Positions 1 through 9,200 of a stretch of DNA of 64,000 nucleotides are shown here, one piece after another. The first letter of the stretch is position 1. Each line of letters starts with the position of its first letter. The notes below the pieces were generated by a model. It searched no databases. It saw nothing but the letters and a program-made list of their open reading frames with translations, and was not told the origin of the DNA. Position numbers and translations under genes: made by a program. The stretch comes from Archangium minus (GTDB lineage Bacteria; Myxococcota; Myxococcia; Myxococcales; Myxococcaceae), in the NCBI RefSeq assembly GCF_044360475.1, contig NZ_CP043494.1, positions 11,160,001 through 11,224,000 on the forward strand. The letters are read 5' to 3'.

Positions 1-585
1 GTTGGCGACGGTGATGAGTTCCACCGGTCCGCCTTGCGGCCGCGTGCGAGGATGGAAGCGCCGGGTGTCCACCCCATTGAAGATGGTACGGGTGCGGTGG
101 GGGTAAATCCCGAAGCGCCGGCCCTCTTTGATGCGGACGTGCTCGGAGACACCCGCCAGGCTGTGGACCCGGAACATCGTGGCGTGATTCACCGCCCAGC
201 GCAGACTCCGCCGGACCACATGCTCGTTCACATCAACGTGGTCCGAGTGGGCGGTATACAGCACCTGCGCCGGCCAGGCGGCATAGGCCGCCGCCGCCAG
301 AGGGCCCCGCGGAGAGATGAAGTTGAGGTGGATGACATCATAGGAGCCCAGGCGCCGGGTCATCGGCACCAGTCCGGACTCCTCGAACTCCACCAGCTTC
401 TCCAGGCGCGCACCGCTCGCCTTCAGCTCCGACACAAAGGACGGAAGCATGGGCTCACGCAACCAGGCATCCACCTGGTGATCGCGCCGCGCGGCCTCGC
501 GACAGAAGGCGAGGATCCAGTCCTCCAGCGAACCCTGCTTTCGCGGAGCCAGATTCATCAGCAGTGCGATGCGAAGCCCCTTCAT
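1..585 (-). CDS. Glycosyltransferase family 4, N-terminal part (runs off the left edge)
   Basis: The first 195 codons are present and the 3' end lies outside the window. The product begins MKGLRIALLMNLAPRKQGS and shows the N-terminal Rossmann half of GT-B enzymes: a hydrophobic first strand, then YDVIHLNF, VLYTAHSDH, and the family-4 hallmark region VHSLAGVSEHV followed by IFNGVDTRRFHP. Known members transfer a sugar from a nucleotide-sugar donor to a growing glycan at the cytoplasmic membrane face. An in-frame ATG lies 15 bases upstream, but the G-rich stretch just before 585 fits a ribosome-binding site for the inner ATG. The Wzy-like gene nearby suggests export polysaccharide synthesis. 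Acceptor and sugar cannot be told. Confidence 0.85.
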   Translation of the reverse strand, partial: MKGLRIALLMNLAPRKQGSLEDWILAFCREAARRDHQVDAWLREPMLPSFVSELKASGARLEKLVEFEESGLVPMTRRLGSYDVIHLNFISPRGPLAAAAYAAWPAQVLYTAHSDHVDVNEHVVRRSLRWAVNHATMFRVHSLAGVSEHVRIKEGRRFGIYPHRTRTIFNGVDTRRFHPRTRPQGGPVELITVAN

Positions 586-740
586 CCGCCCCCCCTGCAT
601 TGAAAGCAGTCTCCTGCTCCATCACCGGCAGCGAGCAACCCACTCCCCATTGCGATGTGATGAGGTCAGGACCGGCTCTTCGCAAGGCCACTGTCATCCG
701 CGAGCGGCGGAAGACGTCTTTTGAGGCAGCAAGACGTGCA

Positions 741-2294
741 CTAGCAACCAGACTCCACCGCGCCAATGTCCGGTCCCGCACCACAGGCGCCCTCCAGGTC
801 CAGGGGCTCACCGCGGTCAATGGCGGCCGGACCCGGCGACAGCGTCTCCGGGTCGAGCAGGGCCTCCGCCTCGGAGGAAGTCCCATCCTGCCCCTGCGCC
901 TGCCACTGGGACAGGTTCAGGGTCGCCCCCTCCTTCAAGATAGTGGTCCCGGGCGGATAGAGATTGCTCCCCATCGTCAGCCCCGGCGCCTGCGTCCCCA
1001 ACTCCAGGGACCGCGCCGCGTCGATGATGTTGTTCTTCACCACCAGGCCCTGCGTCGGACCGCCATCACCCCGGCCCACGACGAACGCCGGCCCCTGTAG
1101 CCGGGTGAAGGTGTTGTTCACCACCTGCGTCCCCGTCGAGTTCGCCAGAATCACGCCCCCGCCCGTCATCCCCCCCTGCGTCAGCATGTCCCGGATGCGG
1201 TTGCGGCGGATGACGATGCCCGAGGGCATGGGGCCAAAACGATTTCCCCCGACGCCAATGGCCGCTCCCGCGTCATAGAACTCGTTCTCCTCAATGAGGA
1301 TGTTCTTGGCGGACATGTGCACCACCATGGCGCTGTTGCCTCCCAAGGTCGGGTGGCGGCGGGCGTGGTGCATCTTGTTGCGGCGGATGATCATGTTGTA
1401 GCAGGTCTTGATGTCCAAAGACTGCTCGATGTTGCTGTGGAGGTCGTTGCCCTCGATGACCACCCCATCAGCCGGCGCCGCGGGCACCGAGCCATCCGGG
1501 CTGTAGCACTGGATGGCATCCCCCGAGTTGTCATGAATGACACTGTTGCGCACGGTGATGTTGCGCACCGTCGGTTGGATGAGCACCCCATGCGCGTCCT
1601 TATTCTTGATGCGGATGTGGTGGATGTGATTGTTCTCGAGGGTCGCCCCGTGAGCACCATTGTGGAAACTGACACCGGCGCCGTAATTGGCGTGGTGGAT
1701 TTCCGAGTCCGCGAGGAGCGTGCCCTCGGTGTCACCGGTGAAGGCCACGCCGAAGGCCGCGCGGTTCTGCACGTCGATGTCGAAGCCGCGGATCACCCAG
1801 TTCGGCCGCTCGACGACGACGAGGGCGCCCGGCTCGGAGCCCGGGATGATGCGCGCCTTGCCCTCGCCTTGGAGGGTGATGGGCGCGTCCGGAGTGCCCG
1901 CGCGAACGGGGCCGGAGATGAGAACGCGCTCGGCATAGGTGCCGGCACGCACCCGGATGAGGTCGCCGGGGCCCGCCAGGGAGAGCGCCTTGGAGATGGT
2001 GCGCACAGGGGCCGACGCCGTGCCGGCCGCCGCGTCATCGCCCGTGGGGCTCACCACCCACTCGTGCGCGAACGAGGGCGGCGCCTCTGGCGCCCGGGGC
2101 GTTCCCTCCTCGGGGGGCGAGGGAAAGCCCGGCTGCTCGCCCGCTGGCTGCTCACTTGCCGGCTGCCCGCTCGACGGAGTGAGGCCCGGCGCGTTGGGGG
2201 GACCGAACCCGCCGTCCGATCGCACCCCACCTCCACACGCGGTGGCCAGCAAGACAGTGGAGAGCAGAGGAACCGTGGTCAGACGGAGACGCAT
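741..2294 (-). CDS. Lipoprotein with right-handed parallel beta-helix
   Basis: A 517-residue secreted protein. The first 20 residues form a lipoprotein signal peptide ending in LLATAC, so Cys20 is probably lipidated. A Pro/Gly/Ser-rich linker follows to about residue 72. Then comes a DUF1565-like entry (EWVVSPTGDDAAAGT, with LIRVRAGTYAERV) and many beta-helix rungs of the type GVVIEGNDLHSNIEQ or ILIEENEFYDAGAAI from about residue 130 to 440. Such folds are common in polysaccharide lyases, epimerases and cell-surface adhesins; no catalytic signature is clear. It sits between a glycosyltransferase and a Wzy-like gene, so processing or binding of the exported glycan is a reasonable inference. 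The enzymatic role is unknown. Confidence 0.8.
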   Translation of the reverse strand: MRLRLTTVPLLSTVLLATACGGGVRSDGGFGPPNAPGLTPSSGQPASEQPAGEQPGFPSPPEEGTPRAPEAPPSFAHEWVVSPTGDDAAAGTASAPVRTISKALSLAGPGDLIRVRAGTYAERVLISGPVRAGTPDAPITLQGEGKARIIPGSEPGALVVVERPNWVIRGFDIDVQNRAAFGVAFTGDTEGTLLADSEIHHANYGAGVSFHNGAHGATLENNHIHHIRIKNKDAHGVLIQPTVRNITVRNSVIHDNSGDAIQCYSPDGSVPAAPADGVVIEGNDLHSNIEQSLDIKTCYNMIIRRNKMHHARRHPTLGGNSAMVVHMSAKNILIEENEFYDAGAAIGVGGNRFGPMPSGIVIRRNRIRDMLTQGGMTGGGVILANSTGTQVVNNTFTRLQGPAFVVGRGDGGPTQGLVVKNNIIDAARSLELGTQAPGLTMGSNLYPPGTTILKEGATLNLSQWQAQGQDGTSSEAEALLDPETLSPGPAAIDRGEPLDLEGACGAGPDIGAVESGC

Positions 2295-2563
2295 GAGAAC
2301 CCACCTGGTTGGAAAGTGGAAACCGAGTGCTTAGGGACAGCAGGGCCGCTCGGATGATTCCGGCACGAGGGTGCTCAGGGACCTGGGAAGGGACCGTCAG
2401 GCCGCATGCTTGCAGTGAACGGGAATGAACGGAGCCGTGAGAAAAATCGCCTTTTGGACGAGTGAGTCCGACGGCGGTGGTGCTTGCTGAGGTGAGTGCG
2501 CAACGTGGGCTTGCCGCGCGAGCGCGCCGGCTCCATCAGGGGGAAGGGTCCGGGGGAATGGGA

Positions 2564-3877
2564 ATGGGAAGCAAGGCGGTGCAAAGCCAGGATCGCTGGG
2601 CCTTCGGCTTCCTGCTCGCGTTCCTGGCCGCCATCTACATCAGCCCGGGAGAGTGGATCCCCGGGCTCGAGCGGTGGCGCCCAGCGTTGTTGACGTCGGC
2701 GGCGGCGACCGGGTTGATGCTCCTCGGGCGGATGGGGCGCCGGGAGCCACTGTGGGTGGACGGACAGCGCGGGGTGTTGCTCATTACATTCTGCGGGCTC
2801 GTCTTCGCGTCGCTGGGCTGGTCGCTCTACCCAGACGCCACGCGCTTCGCGGCGGTGGAGCTCCTCAAGTGGGTGCTCGTCTACCTCACGCTGGTGAACC
2901 TGGTGACGAGCGAGCGGCGCCTGCATTGGGTGTGTCTGGCGCTCGTGGTGGGCTCTATCGTCACCTCACACGGCGTCATCGCCTGGCACAACGCCGGAGT
3001 GGACATGGTGGAGGGCTACCGCGCGCGCTGGATAGGCGTGTACGCGGACCCCAACCGCATGGCGATGAGCGTGGGCATCATCGTGCCGCTGGCGGTGGCC
3101 TTCTTCGTGCGGAAGCAGAGCCCGTGGTTGCTGCGTCTGGCCTGTGGCGTGGCCGCGGCCATGGCCATCACCGCCATGGTGTTCAGCTACTCGCGAGGCG
3201 GTTTCCTCGGGCTGGTGACGGCCGCCGCGACGTGGGTGCTGTTGGAGCGACGCCTGGCTCGCACCCTCGTCGTCGTGGCCGCGGCTGGGGCCATGCTGGT
3301 GCTCTCACCGGAGAGCTTCTGGACGCGCACCCGCTCGGTGTCGACCTACGAGGCGGACGCCTCGGCGATGAGCCGCGTCCAGGCGTGGACGGTGGCCTCC
3401 CGGGTGAGCCTGGAGCACCCGCTACTGGGAGTGGGGGCAGGCACCTTCCCCTACGCATGGCGACTCTACGGGCCGCAGGAGTCGCGGGCGTATGCCGCGC
3501 ACAACATCTTCCTGCAGGTCATCTCGGACCTGGGCTTCGTGGGGCTGGGACTCTTCCTGGCATTCATCGGGTCAGCGCTTGGGCCACTGTGGACGCTCGC
3601 GCGGGACAGGGAGCGAGGCTGGCTCGCACGAGCCATCGCCGCGGCGGTGGTGGGTCACCTGGTGTCCTGTCTCTTCGCAGGCTTCCTCGTGGCCGTGCAC
3701 TTCTACGTGTTGTTCGGCATCGCGGCGTGCGCGGAGCGGTTGGCCCGCGCGTCACAACCCGCGCCCGCGGAGGGTACGTCCGGGCTGACCCCGGTGACTC
3801 CCCCCTCTCGGGAGGATCCCTCCGTCTGGGGGGCCGCGAACACGGCGTCAGGACACATCTCCGGTCAGCAGCGGTGA
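2564..3877 (+). CDS. O-antigen ligase / Wzy-type polysaccharide polymerase
   Basis: A polytopic membrane protein with about ten hydrophobic segments. The central part shows the Wzy_C (O-antigen ligase) pattern: YADPNRMAMSVGIIVPL, FSYSRGGFLGL, then a periplasmic loop with HPLLGVGAGTFPYAW and AAHNIFLQVISDLGF. These proteins join lipid-linked repeat units or transfer them to an acceptor on the periplasmic face. I start at the ATG at 2564, placed a good distance after a GGGGG run; an ATG at 2558 is equally in frame, and a longer upstream extension lacks membrane character. The C-terminal 40 residues are hydrophilic and low-complexity. It is divergent from the beta-helix lipoprotein. Polymerase versus ligase cannot be decided from sequence alone. 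Confidence 0.85.
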   Translation: MGSKAVQSQDRWAFGFLLAFLAAIYISPGEWIPGLERWRPALLTSAAATGLMLLGRMGRREPLWVDGQRGVLLITFCGLVFASLGWSLYPDATRFAAVELLKWVLVYLTLVNLVTSERRLHWVCLALVVGSIVTSHGVIAWHNAGVDMVEGYRARWIGVYADPNRMAMSVGIIVPLAVAFFVRKQSPWLLRLACGVAAAMAITAMVFSYSRGGFLGLVTAAATWVLLERRLARTLVVVAAAGAMLVLSPESFWTRTRSVSTYEADASAMSRVQAWTVASRVSLEHPLLGVGAGTFPYAWRLYGPQESRAYAAHNIFLQVISDLGFVGLGLFLAFIGSALGPLWTLARDRERGWLARAIAAAVVGHLVSCLFAGFLVAVHFYVLFGIAACAERLARASQPAPAEGTSGLTPVTPPSREDPSVWGAANTASGHISGQQR

Positions 3878-3957
3878 GCGACGGCCTCATCCACTGAATC
3901 ATCCGACTCAAGGCCTGCCCGATGGCTTGACGGACGCGTCTGCGTTTCCGTGTAATT

Positions 3958-3991
3958 CCAGAGCGACGGCTCACCCCTGCGTCGCTTCTGG
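3958..3991 (+). promoter_or_regulatory. Stem-loop overlapping the ribosome-binding site of the SitA-like gene
   Basis: CCAGAGCGACG (3958-3968) can pair with CGTCGCTTCTGG (3980-3991), leaving one bulged base and an 11-base loop. The right arm ends on the first bases of the GGAGGTG ribosome-binding site (3990-3996) of the GTG-started gene at 4001. No T-tract follows, so it is not a typical terminator. It could limit translation of the toxin gene, or be chance in GC-rich DNA. Confidence 0.45.
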
Positions 3992-4000
3992 AGGTGCGCC

Positions 4001-5632
4001 GTGTCCATCCGTCATCGTGTCACTCGTTCCATCGGCACGCGGAGGGGCCCCTGCATCGGCGCATGGGCCCTTATCGTCCTCTTCCTCCAGTCCGCGTGTG
4101 CCACGGGCGTCCCTCGGGGAGGCATCCGGACGGCGGCGGAGCCCGGCGTCGAGTCCGCCACGGAGTACGCCGTGGACTTCCTGGAGCCCGGCGCTGTCAC
4201 CACCCGGCCAGTGCCCATCCACAAGGCCGAGTTCCAGCGGACCTTCCAGCAACTCTCTCTCGACGTGCGGCTAGCGAGGAAGACTCCAAAGGAGGCTGCC
4301 CGCGAGCTGCTGAGCCTCTTGCCGCCGCAGCCACAAGACATTGAGACGGTCGCGAGCGCCGGGGACTGGAACCTGGAGACGTATCGCGGCCACGGCTACA
4401 CCCTCGTGCCGAAGAGGCAGGACGGCCCGATTCGCCTCACCCCCAAGGCGGATGAAGCCTTGAAAGAGAAGTACCTCAAATGGTGTGCGCACCAGGGCAG
4501 CGGCGACTGCCTCGGCCTGCTGGACGATGGGCCGTTCTTGCACACGGATGATCGGCGCACGCTCGCTCTGGCTCTAGCGCTCGGCACCGTGCTCAACGAG
4601 ACGCGCGAGGCCCTGAGTCGAGAGCTGCTGGACGTGCGAGCGCTCGTGTCTATGGTCGTCTGGGCAGTCGCCTTCTATTGCATGACGTGGGTGGTGCCCG
4701 AGCCGACCACGAAGGCCCTGGCGGCGAGCCTCACGGTGATTCTGGTGGGGTGGCTGGGACTCAAGACGGTGTACGGGCTGATGGACGGCTGGGCTCGCAT
4801 GGCCGACACAGCACACCACGCCAGCACCTTCGACGAGTTGCGCACGGCAGGCGAGGAATTCGGCAAGGTGCTGGGCGAGGACGCGGCGAGGGCCATGATT
4901 CTCGCGGTGGCCGCGCTCAGCGGGCACACACTAGGGCAGGTGCTGGCGAGGGTGAAGTCGCTTCCGGGCTACAGCATGGCGGGTGCACAGTGGGAGGCTC
5001 AGGGCGGCACCGCTGTCATGGGGCGCATAGGGGCTGTGGAAACGTCGCTCGCCCAGGAGGAGAGCCTGGCCATGGCGGTGGCAACGGTGGAGATGGTGGC
5101 CGCCTCACCGCAGGGCCCCCTGGCCGTGGTGATGTTCAAGAAGGGGTCGAGCGATAGGGCGGGAAAAGCCTCTGGAAACCGCTCCGCCGAGACCGTCCTA
5201 CGTCACCGGGGCGGCAACCGGCAGGTGGTGCTCAGCGACGGCCAACGCTGGCACCTGCCACGTGGCAAGTCGGCTGCGGACATTCCCGCAGAGGACAAGG
5301 TGGGAGACATGCTCCAAGAGGCCGTGACCAAGGCCGCGAAGGAGTGGGGACCTGACAAGCGTTCCTTCAAGGAGAACAAAGCCATCAACGATGCTTTGGA
5401 GCGAGGAGAGCACTGGCTCGCGCGACTGTTGGAGCGCGAGGCCCGGGGACGCTTCGTAGAAGAAGAGGTGTCCCGCCAGTTCAAGCACCTCTATAGCTTC
5501 AGCCGGAACAAAGGGGTCGATGTGGCAGTCCCAGGGGGCTACAAGTACGAGATTCTCTCCGGCACGGAGTCGAATCTGGCGCTGCATGGCAGGCGCATGG
5601 CAGGTGAGTTCTTCCGGATGCTCACCTTCTGA
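4001..5632 (+). CDS. SitA-like polymorphic toxin lipoprotein
   Basis: A 543-residue protein with a lipoprotein signal (VLFLQSAC, Cys33). An export region to about residue 205 is followed by a hydrophobic hairpin near 212-262 (SMVVWAVAFYCMTWVV, ILVGWLGLKTVYGLM), an Ala/Gly-rich helical stretch (LSGHTLGQVLARVKSLPGYS), and a polar C-terminal domain from about 385 ending HGRRMAGEFFRMLTF. Lipid anchor, conserved middle and variable tip match the SitA toxins of Myxococcus, which pass between kin cells by TraAB outer-membrane exchange and need a SitI immunity protein. The tip (GVDVAVPGG, KYEILSG) is not a family I can name; a nuclease is possible. The start is GTG with GGAGG six bases upstream. The next gene begins 11 bases on. 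Confident on lipoprotein, moderate on SitA kinship. Confidence 0.7.
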   Translation: MSIRHRVTRSIGTRRGPCIGAWALIVLFLQSACATGVPRGGIRTAAEPGVESATEYAVDFLEPGAVTTRPVPIHKAEFQRTFQQLSLDVRLARKTPKEAARELLSLLPPQPQDIETVASAGDWNLETYRGHGYTLVPKRQDGPIRLTPKADEALKEKYLKWCAHQGSGDCLGLLDDGPFLHTDDRRTLALALALGTVLNETREALSRELLDVRALVSMVVWAVAFYCMTWVVPEPTTKALAASLTVILVGWLGLKTVYGLMDGWARMADTAHHASTFDELRTAGEEFGKVLGEDAARAMILAVAALSGHTLGQVLARVKSLPGYSMAGAQWEAQGGTAVMGRIGAVETSLAQEESLAMAVATVEMVAASPQGPLAVVMFKKGSSDRAGKASGNRSAETVLRHRGGNRQVVLSDGQRWHLPRGKSAADIPAEDKVGDMLQEAVTKAAKEWGPDKRSFKENKAINDALERGEHWLARLLEREARGRFVEEEVSRQFKHLYSFSRNKGVDVAVPGGYKYEILSGTESNLALHGRRMAGEFFRMLTF

Positions 5633-5643
5633 AAGGGCGGCGG

Positions 5644-6270
5644 ATGCTCTACAACAAGATCTTCTACGAGGACCGGGAAATCGAAAACGAGCGCTTGGAG
5701 ATGACCGACAAGGGCTCACTCTACTTCCTCGGCTCCAACGTGACGTTTAGGAATTGCACCCTCATCCTGAAGGTCTCCGGCAGGAATCTGATCTTCGACC
5801 AGGACACCCGGTTCATCGACTGCGCCTTCGAGGTGAAGCAGGAGTTGAAGAACCACCAGCAGTGGGTGTTCGCATCCCTCAAGCGTTGCCGCTTCAAAGG
5901 GCGCTTGTCGGGCTGCGACTTTGGCCACTGGCCTGGCTACTCGGAGAGAGCGGGGCACGGCTCCATCGAGGACTGTGACTTCACCGAAGCCCGCCTGGAT
6001 GGCTGCCGCATCATGGGGTGTGATCCTTCCAGTATTCGCTTTCCCAAGTGGCCGTGCTTCACCATCCTGGACCCCATCGGGAGGGCCGCCGAACTGCGCA
6101 GCGTCCAATGGCCGGGCCGATTTGGCCGTGTTGTCATTGAGGACCTGCGTAACCAACCGGCCCCCACCAAGGCCTTGACGTTATCCGCTGCGGTCGAAGC
6201 AAAGCACTTCGAGACCACTCCGGAAGCTTTCAAGGCCGTCATCGAGAAGTTCGACTTCATCCTCTACTGA
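5644..6270 (+). CDS. Probable immunity protein for the SitA-like toxin
   Basis: A 208-residue protein without signal peptide, so probably cytoplasmic, starting 11 bases after the toxin stop. The middle repeats short strands with regular Cys/Asp/Phe spacing (RFIDCAFEV, LKRCRFKGRLSGCDF, IEDCDFTEARLDGCRI), resembling a pentapeptide-repeat or small beta-helix fold. Position directly behind a polymorphic toxin gene is the main reason for calling it immunity; in known Sit loci the SitI gene lies immediately downstream of sitA. The sequence itself does not reveal a mechanism. Base composition is slightly less GC-rich than neighbouring housekeeping genes, as is usual for toxin-immunity tips. It could also be an unrelated hypothetical protein. 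Confidence 0.6.
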   Translation: MLYNKIFYEDREIENERLEMTDKGSLYFLGSNVTFRNCTLILKVSGRNLIFDQDTRFIDCAFEVKQELKNHQQWVFASLKRCRFKGRLSGCDFGHWPGYSERAGHGSIEDCDFTEARLDGCRIMGCDPSSIRFPKWPCFTILDPIGRAAELRSVQWPGRFGRVVIEDLRNQPAPTKALTLSAAVEAKHFETTPEAFKAVIEKFDFILY

Positions 6271-6291
6271 GGAGGCCAGGCCAAACCCGTT

Positions 6292-9200
6292 TCACCCCTC
6301 CCAGGTGGCCATCATCGCGCGCACTCGCTCATAGCGCTCCAGCAGCTCGGCACGTTTGGCGGTGAAGAGCACCATGAAGCCCACCACGCCCACGCCCAGC
6401 AGGGAGAGGAAGGCGGCGCCCATGCGGTGGTCTCGGATGCCAAAGCGCGCCAGGTTGGCGAGCACGCACGTCACCAGGAAGGCACTGCCCAGGTACACGT
6501 AGGAGCGGATACGCAGCGCCATACCCGCCGCCACGCCTACCAGACACAGCAGCACGCACAGCAACATGGCCCCACCGTCCTGGAACATGAGCGGCTTCCA
6601 CGCCCCGGCCACGTAGACGATGGTGATGGCCAAGGCCCGCAGCTTCGCCCGCGTGTCCGGCTCGAGCGCATCGTGGAAGACGCGCAGCAGCACCAGCAGC
6701 GAGAGTCCTCCAGGAATGACGTAGTACTGCGGCTCTCCGGCGCCAGTGCCCACCCAGACGAGGAAGAGCGCCGCGTTGAAGGCCCCTACCGACACCAGCG
6801 AGGACACGCCCCGCTGCGAGGGGTGCACGGACAGCGCGGCGAAGTGGGCGGCATAGCCCACGAGCAGGGCCGCCACATACAGCGGCTGGTGCCACGGCGC
6901 AGTGAGCAGACCCGCCAGGGGGAACAGGAAGGCGCCCCACAGCGCCGGCCGGCGGAAGACGGGCAACCCCGAGCCCTCGCGCATCACGAAGACATAGAGG
7001 CCAGAGAAGAGCGCACCCCCCACCAGCGCCGCGATGCTGTCCGCCGTGCCCAGGCCTGAGGCCAGCGCGTGCAGGCGCACCGACAGGTAGCCGAGCACCA
7101 GCGTCCCCTGCGCGAGGAAGGCGGAGGTCTCGTCCTTCTCACGCACGGCACGGCGCACCAGGGCGAAGAAGAGCACCGCCAGACACACGCAGTCGACGAG
7201 CGCCGCCATCAGCACCCCTGCAGACCCGGGCACCAACGCCAGGCCGCCGAGCACCTCCACCATGGCTATCACTGCGAACGAGTGCCCCACACCCCGGCGC
7301 ACCCGATCGCTCGCGAGGTACAGGGCCGCCGTGGCCAGCAGCGCGCTGAGGGCTCCGAAGAACGGGAGGATGAACTCCGCCCCCCGACCGGTGGACAGCA
7401 ACGCCCCCACATGCGCGAGCAGCGCGTGCAGCCCCACCAGCGAGGCCACCCAGCCCACCACCGCGCGCTCGGGACGCCGGTACACCACCGCCCAGGCCGT
7501 CGTGATGCCAAAGAAGAAGCAGACCGCCGTCCCCGGATGCTTCAACTCCCTGAGCCCGAAGAGGGAGAGGAGTGACAACACCCAGCCCGCGTGGTGCAGC
7601 GCCGCGCCCACGCGGATGTCGCGCTCGTCCAGCCACGTGCCCACCATGCACAGCAGGAGCCCCGTGCCACTCACCACCGCGGGCGCCCAGAGCGGAGGCA
7701 CCGCCGCGACGAGCACACCCGCCAACAACGCGGTGGCCACGTTGGCCATGGCCCGCTCGCGCGTCACCATCAGCACCAGCGAGGCGAGTCCGGCCAGCAG
7801 CGCCACCGGGAGGGGCAGCGCACCCGGCCCCAGGTTCAGCAGGTGCACCACCACGGGCACTCCCGTGGCGAGCGCACCCGCCATCCACAACGGCTCGCTC
7901 CACGTGTCGGGGAGCCCCGGCGACAGGCGCTCGGCCCACCGCGACACGGCGCGCTGAACGCGCCCCACCTGACACAGGGCTGACAGCAACGCCGCGCCGA
8001 GCGCCACCGCGCCAAAGGCCAGCGCCGACTCCGGACGCCACTCGAGGAAGCCGTGCTCCGGTGTCCTGCCCAACGAAGCACCGGCGAGCGCGAGCACCGA
8101 GGCCGTCAACATCCAGGGCAGCGAAAGGAGGAAGGCCCCCACCAGCAGCACCCCGGCCAATAGGGTGATGGCGCCGGGCGTAGGAGCATCCAGCACGAGC
8201 GTCCACCCACAGAGCGCGAGCGACCCCACCACGGTGACGGGCCGCAGCAACGTGTCCTCTGGCGTGCGGAAGAAGGCCCACAGCGCGCTAGGGAGGAGGT
8301 GCGTGAGGAAGCCGAGCGCCAGCAGCAGGACGATGGCCACCGGGTGGAGTGGGAGGCAGAAGAGCAGCAGGCCCACCCCAAGCCCCACGCGCACCGAGGG
8401 CTTCGGGCCGGGCAGCAGCACGAGCGAGGCCACGAGCGGTGCGAACACCCAGGGGCTGGCCTTCGTTTCGGGCACCAGCACCACGCCCACCAACGTCAAC
8501 GCCCCCTGCATCCACCCCGACAGTTGGTGCGCAACCGCCTCCTCGCTCCTCCCGAGGAGCAGGACTCGCGCGGCCGGCAGGTGCTCCGCGGCGCGCACCA
8601 CCAGGAGCGCGAGCAGCGGCAGCGCACACGCCCAGGGCATGGACTGCCGCGACTCAAGAACGAGGAGAAGGGTGAACAGGGGCGCGAGGGCCGCGAAGAA
8701 GGGCTGACGGTTGGCGCGCGTCCACACCAGGGGCAGCAACACCGTGCCCGCGAGCACCAGCAGGCGCATGGGCTCGTGAGCCCCCCAACACGCGATCAAC
8801 AAGAAGGGAAGCGCGCAGAGACTCGCCGCGAGCGCGAAGCGACGCTCCCCGGCGAGGTGCCGGAAGGCCGCGCGATGCGACTCGAGGAGGGCGATGAGGC
8901 TCAGCAGCGTGGCCGCCCCCAGCGCATGGGGAGCCCGGAAGCGAGGGAAGAGATAGACGCAGACCCACAGCGAGGCGACAACGACGCTGAGGGACGGGTG
9001 GAGCGCACGCGCGGTGAGCAGGGCCGCGAAGGCAATTCCGAGCGAGAGCGGGTACGGCTGATTCCCGCCCGCCGCCATCGCCGCCACCACGGGATACACG
9101 AGCGCCACGATGCCCGCGGTGAGGGTGCTCGCGCTCCGGCCCCAACGCGCGGCGGCCACCGAGGCCCCCAACGCCCAGGGGATGAAGAGGGCCACGGACA

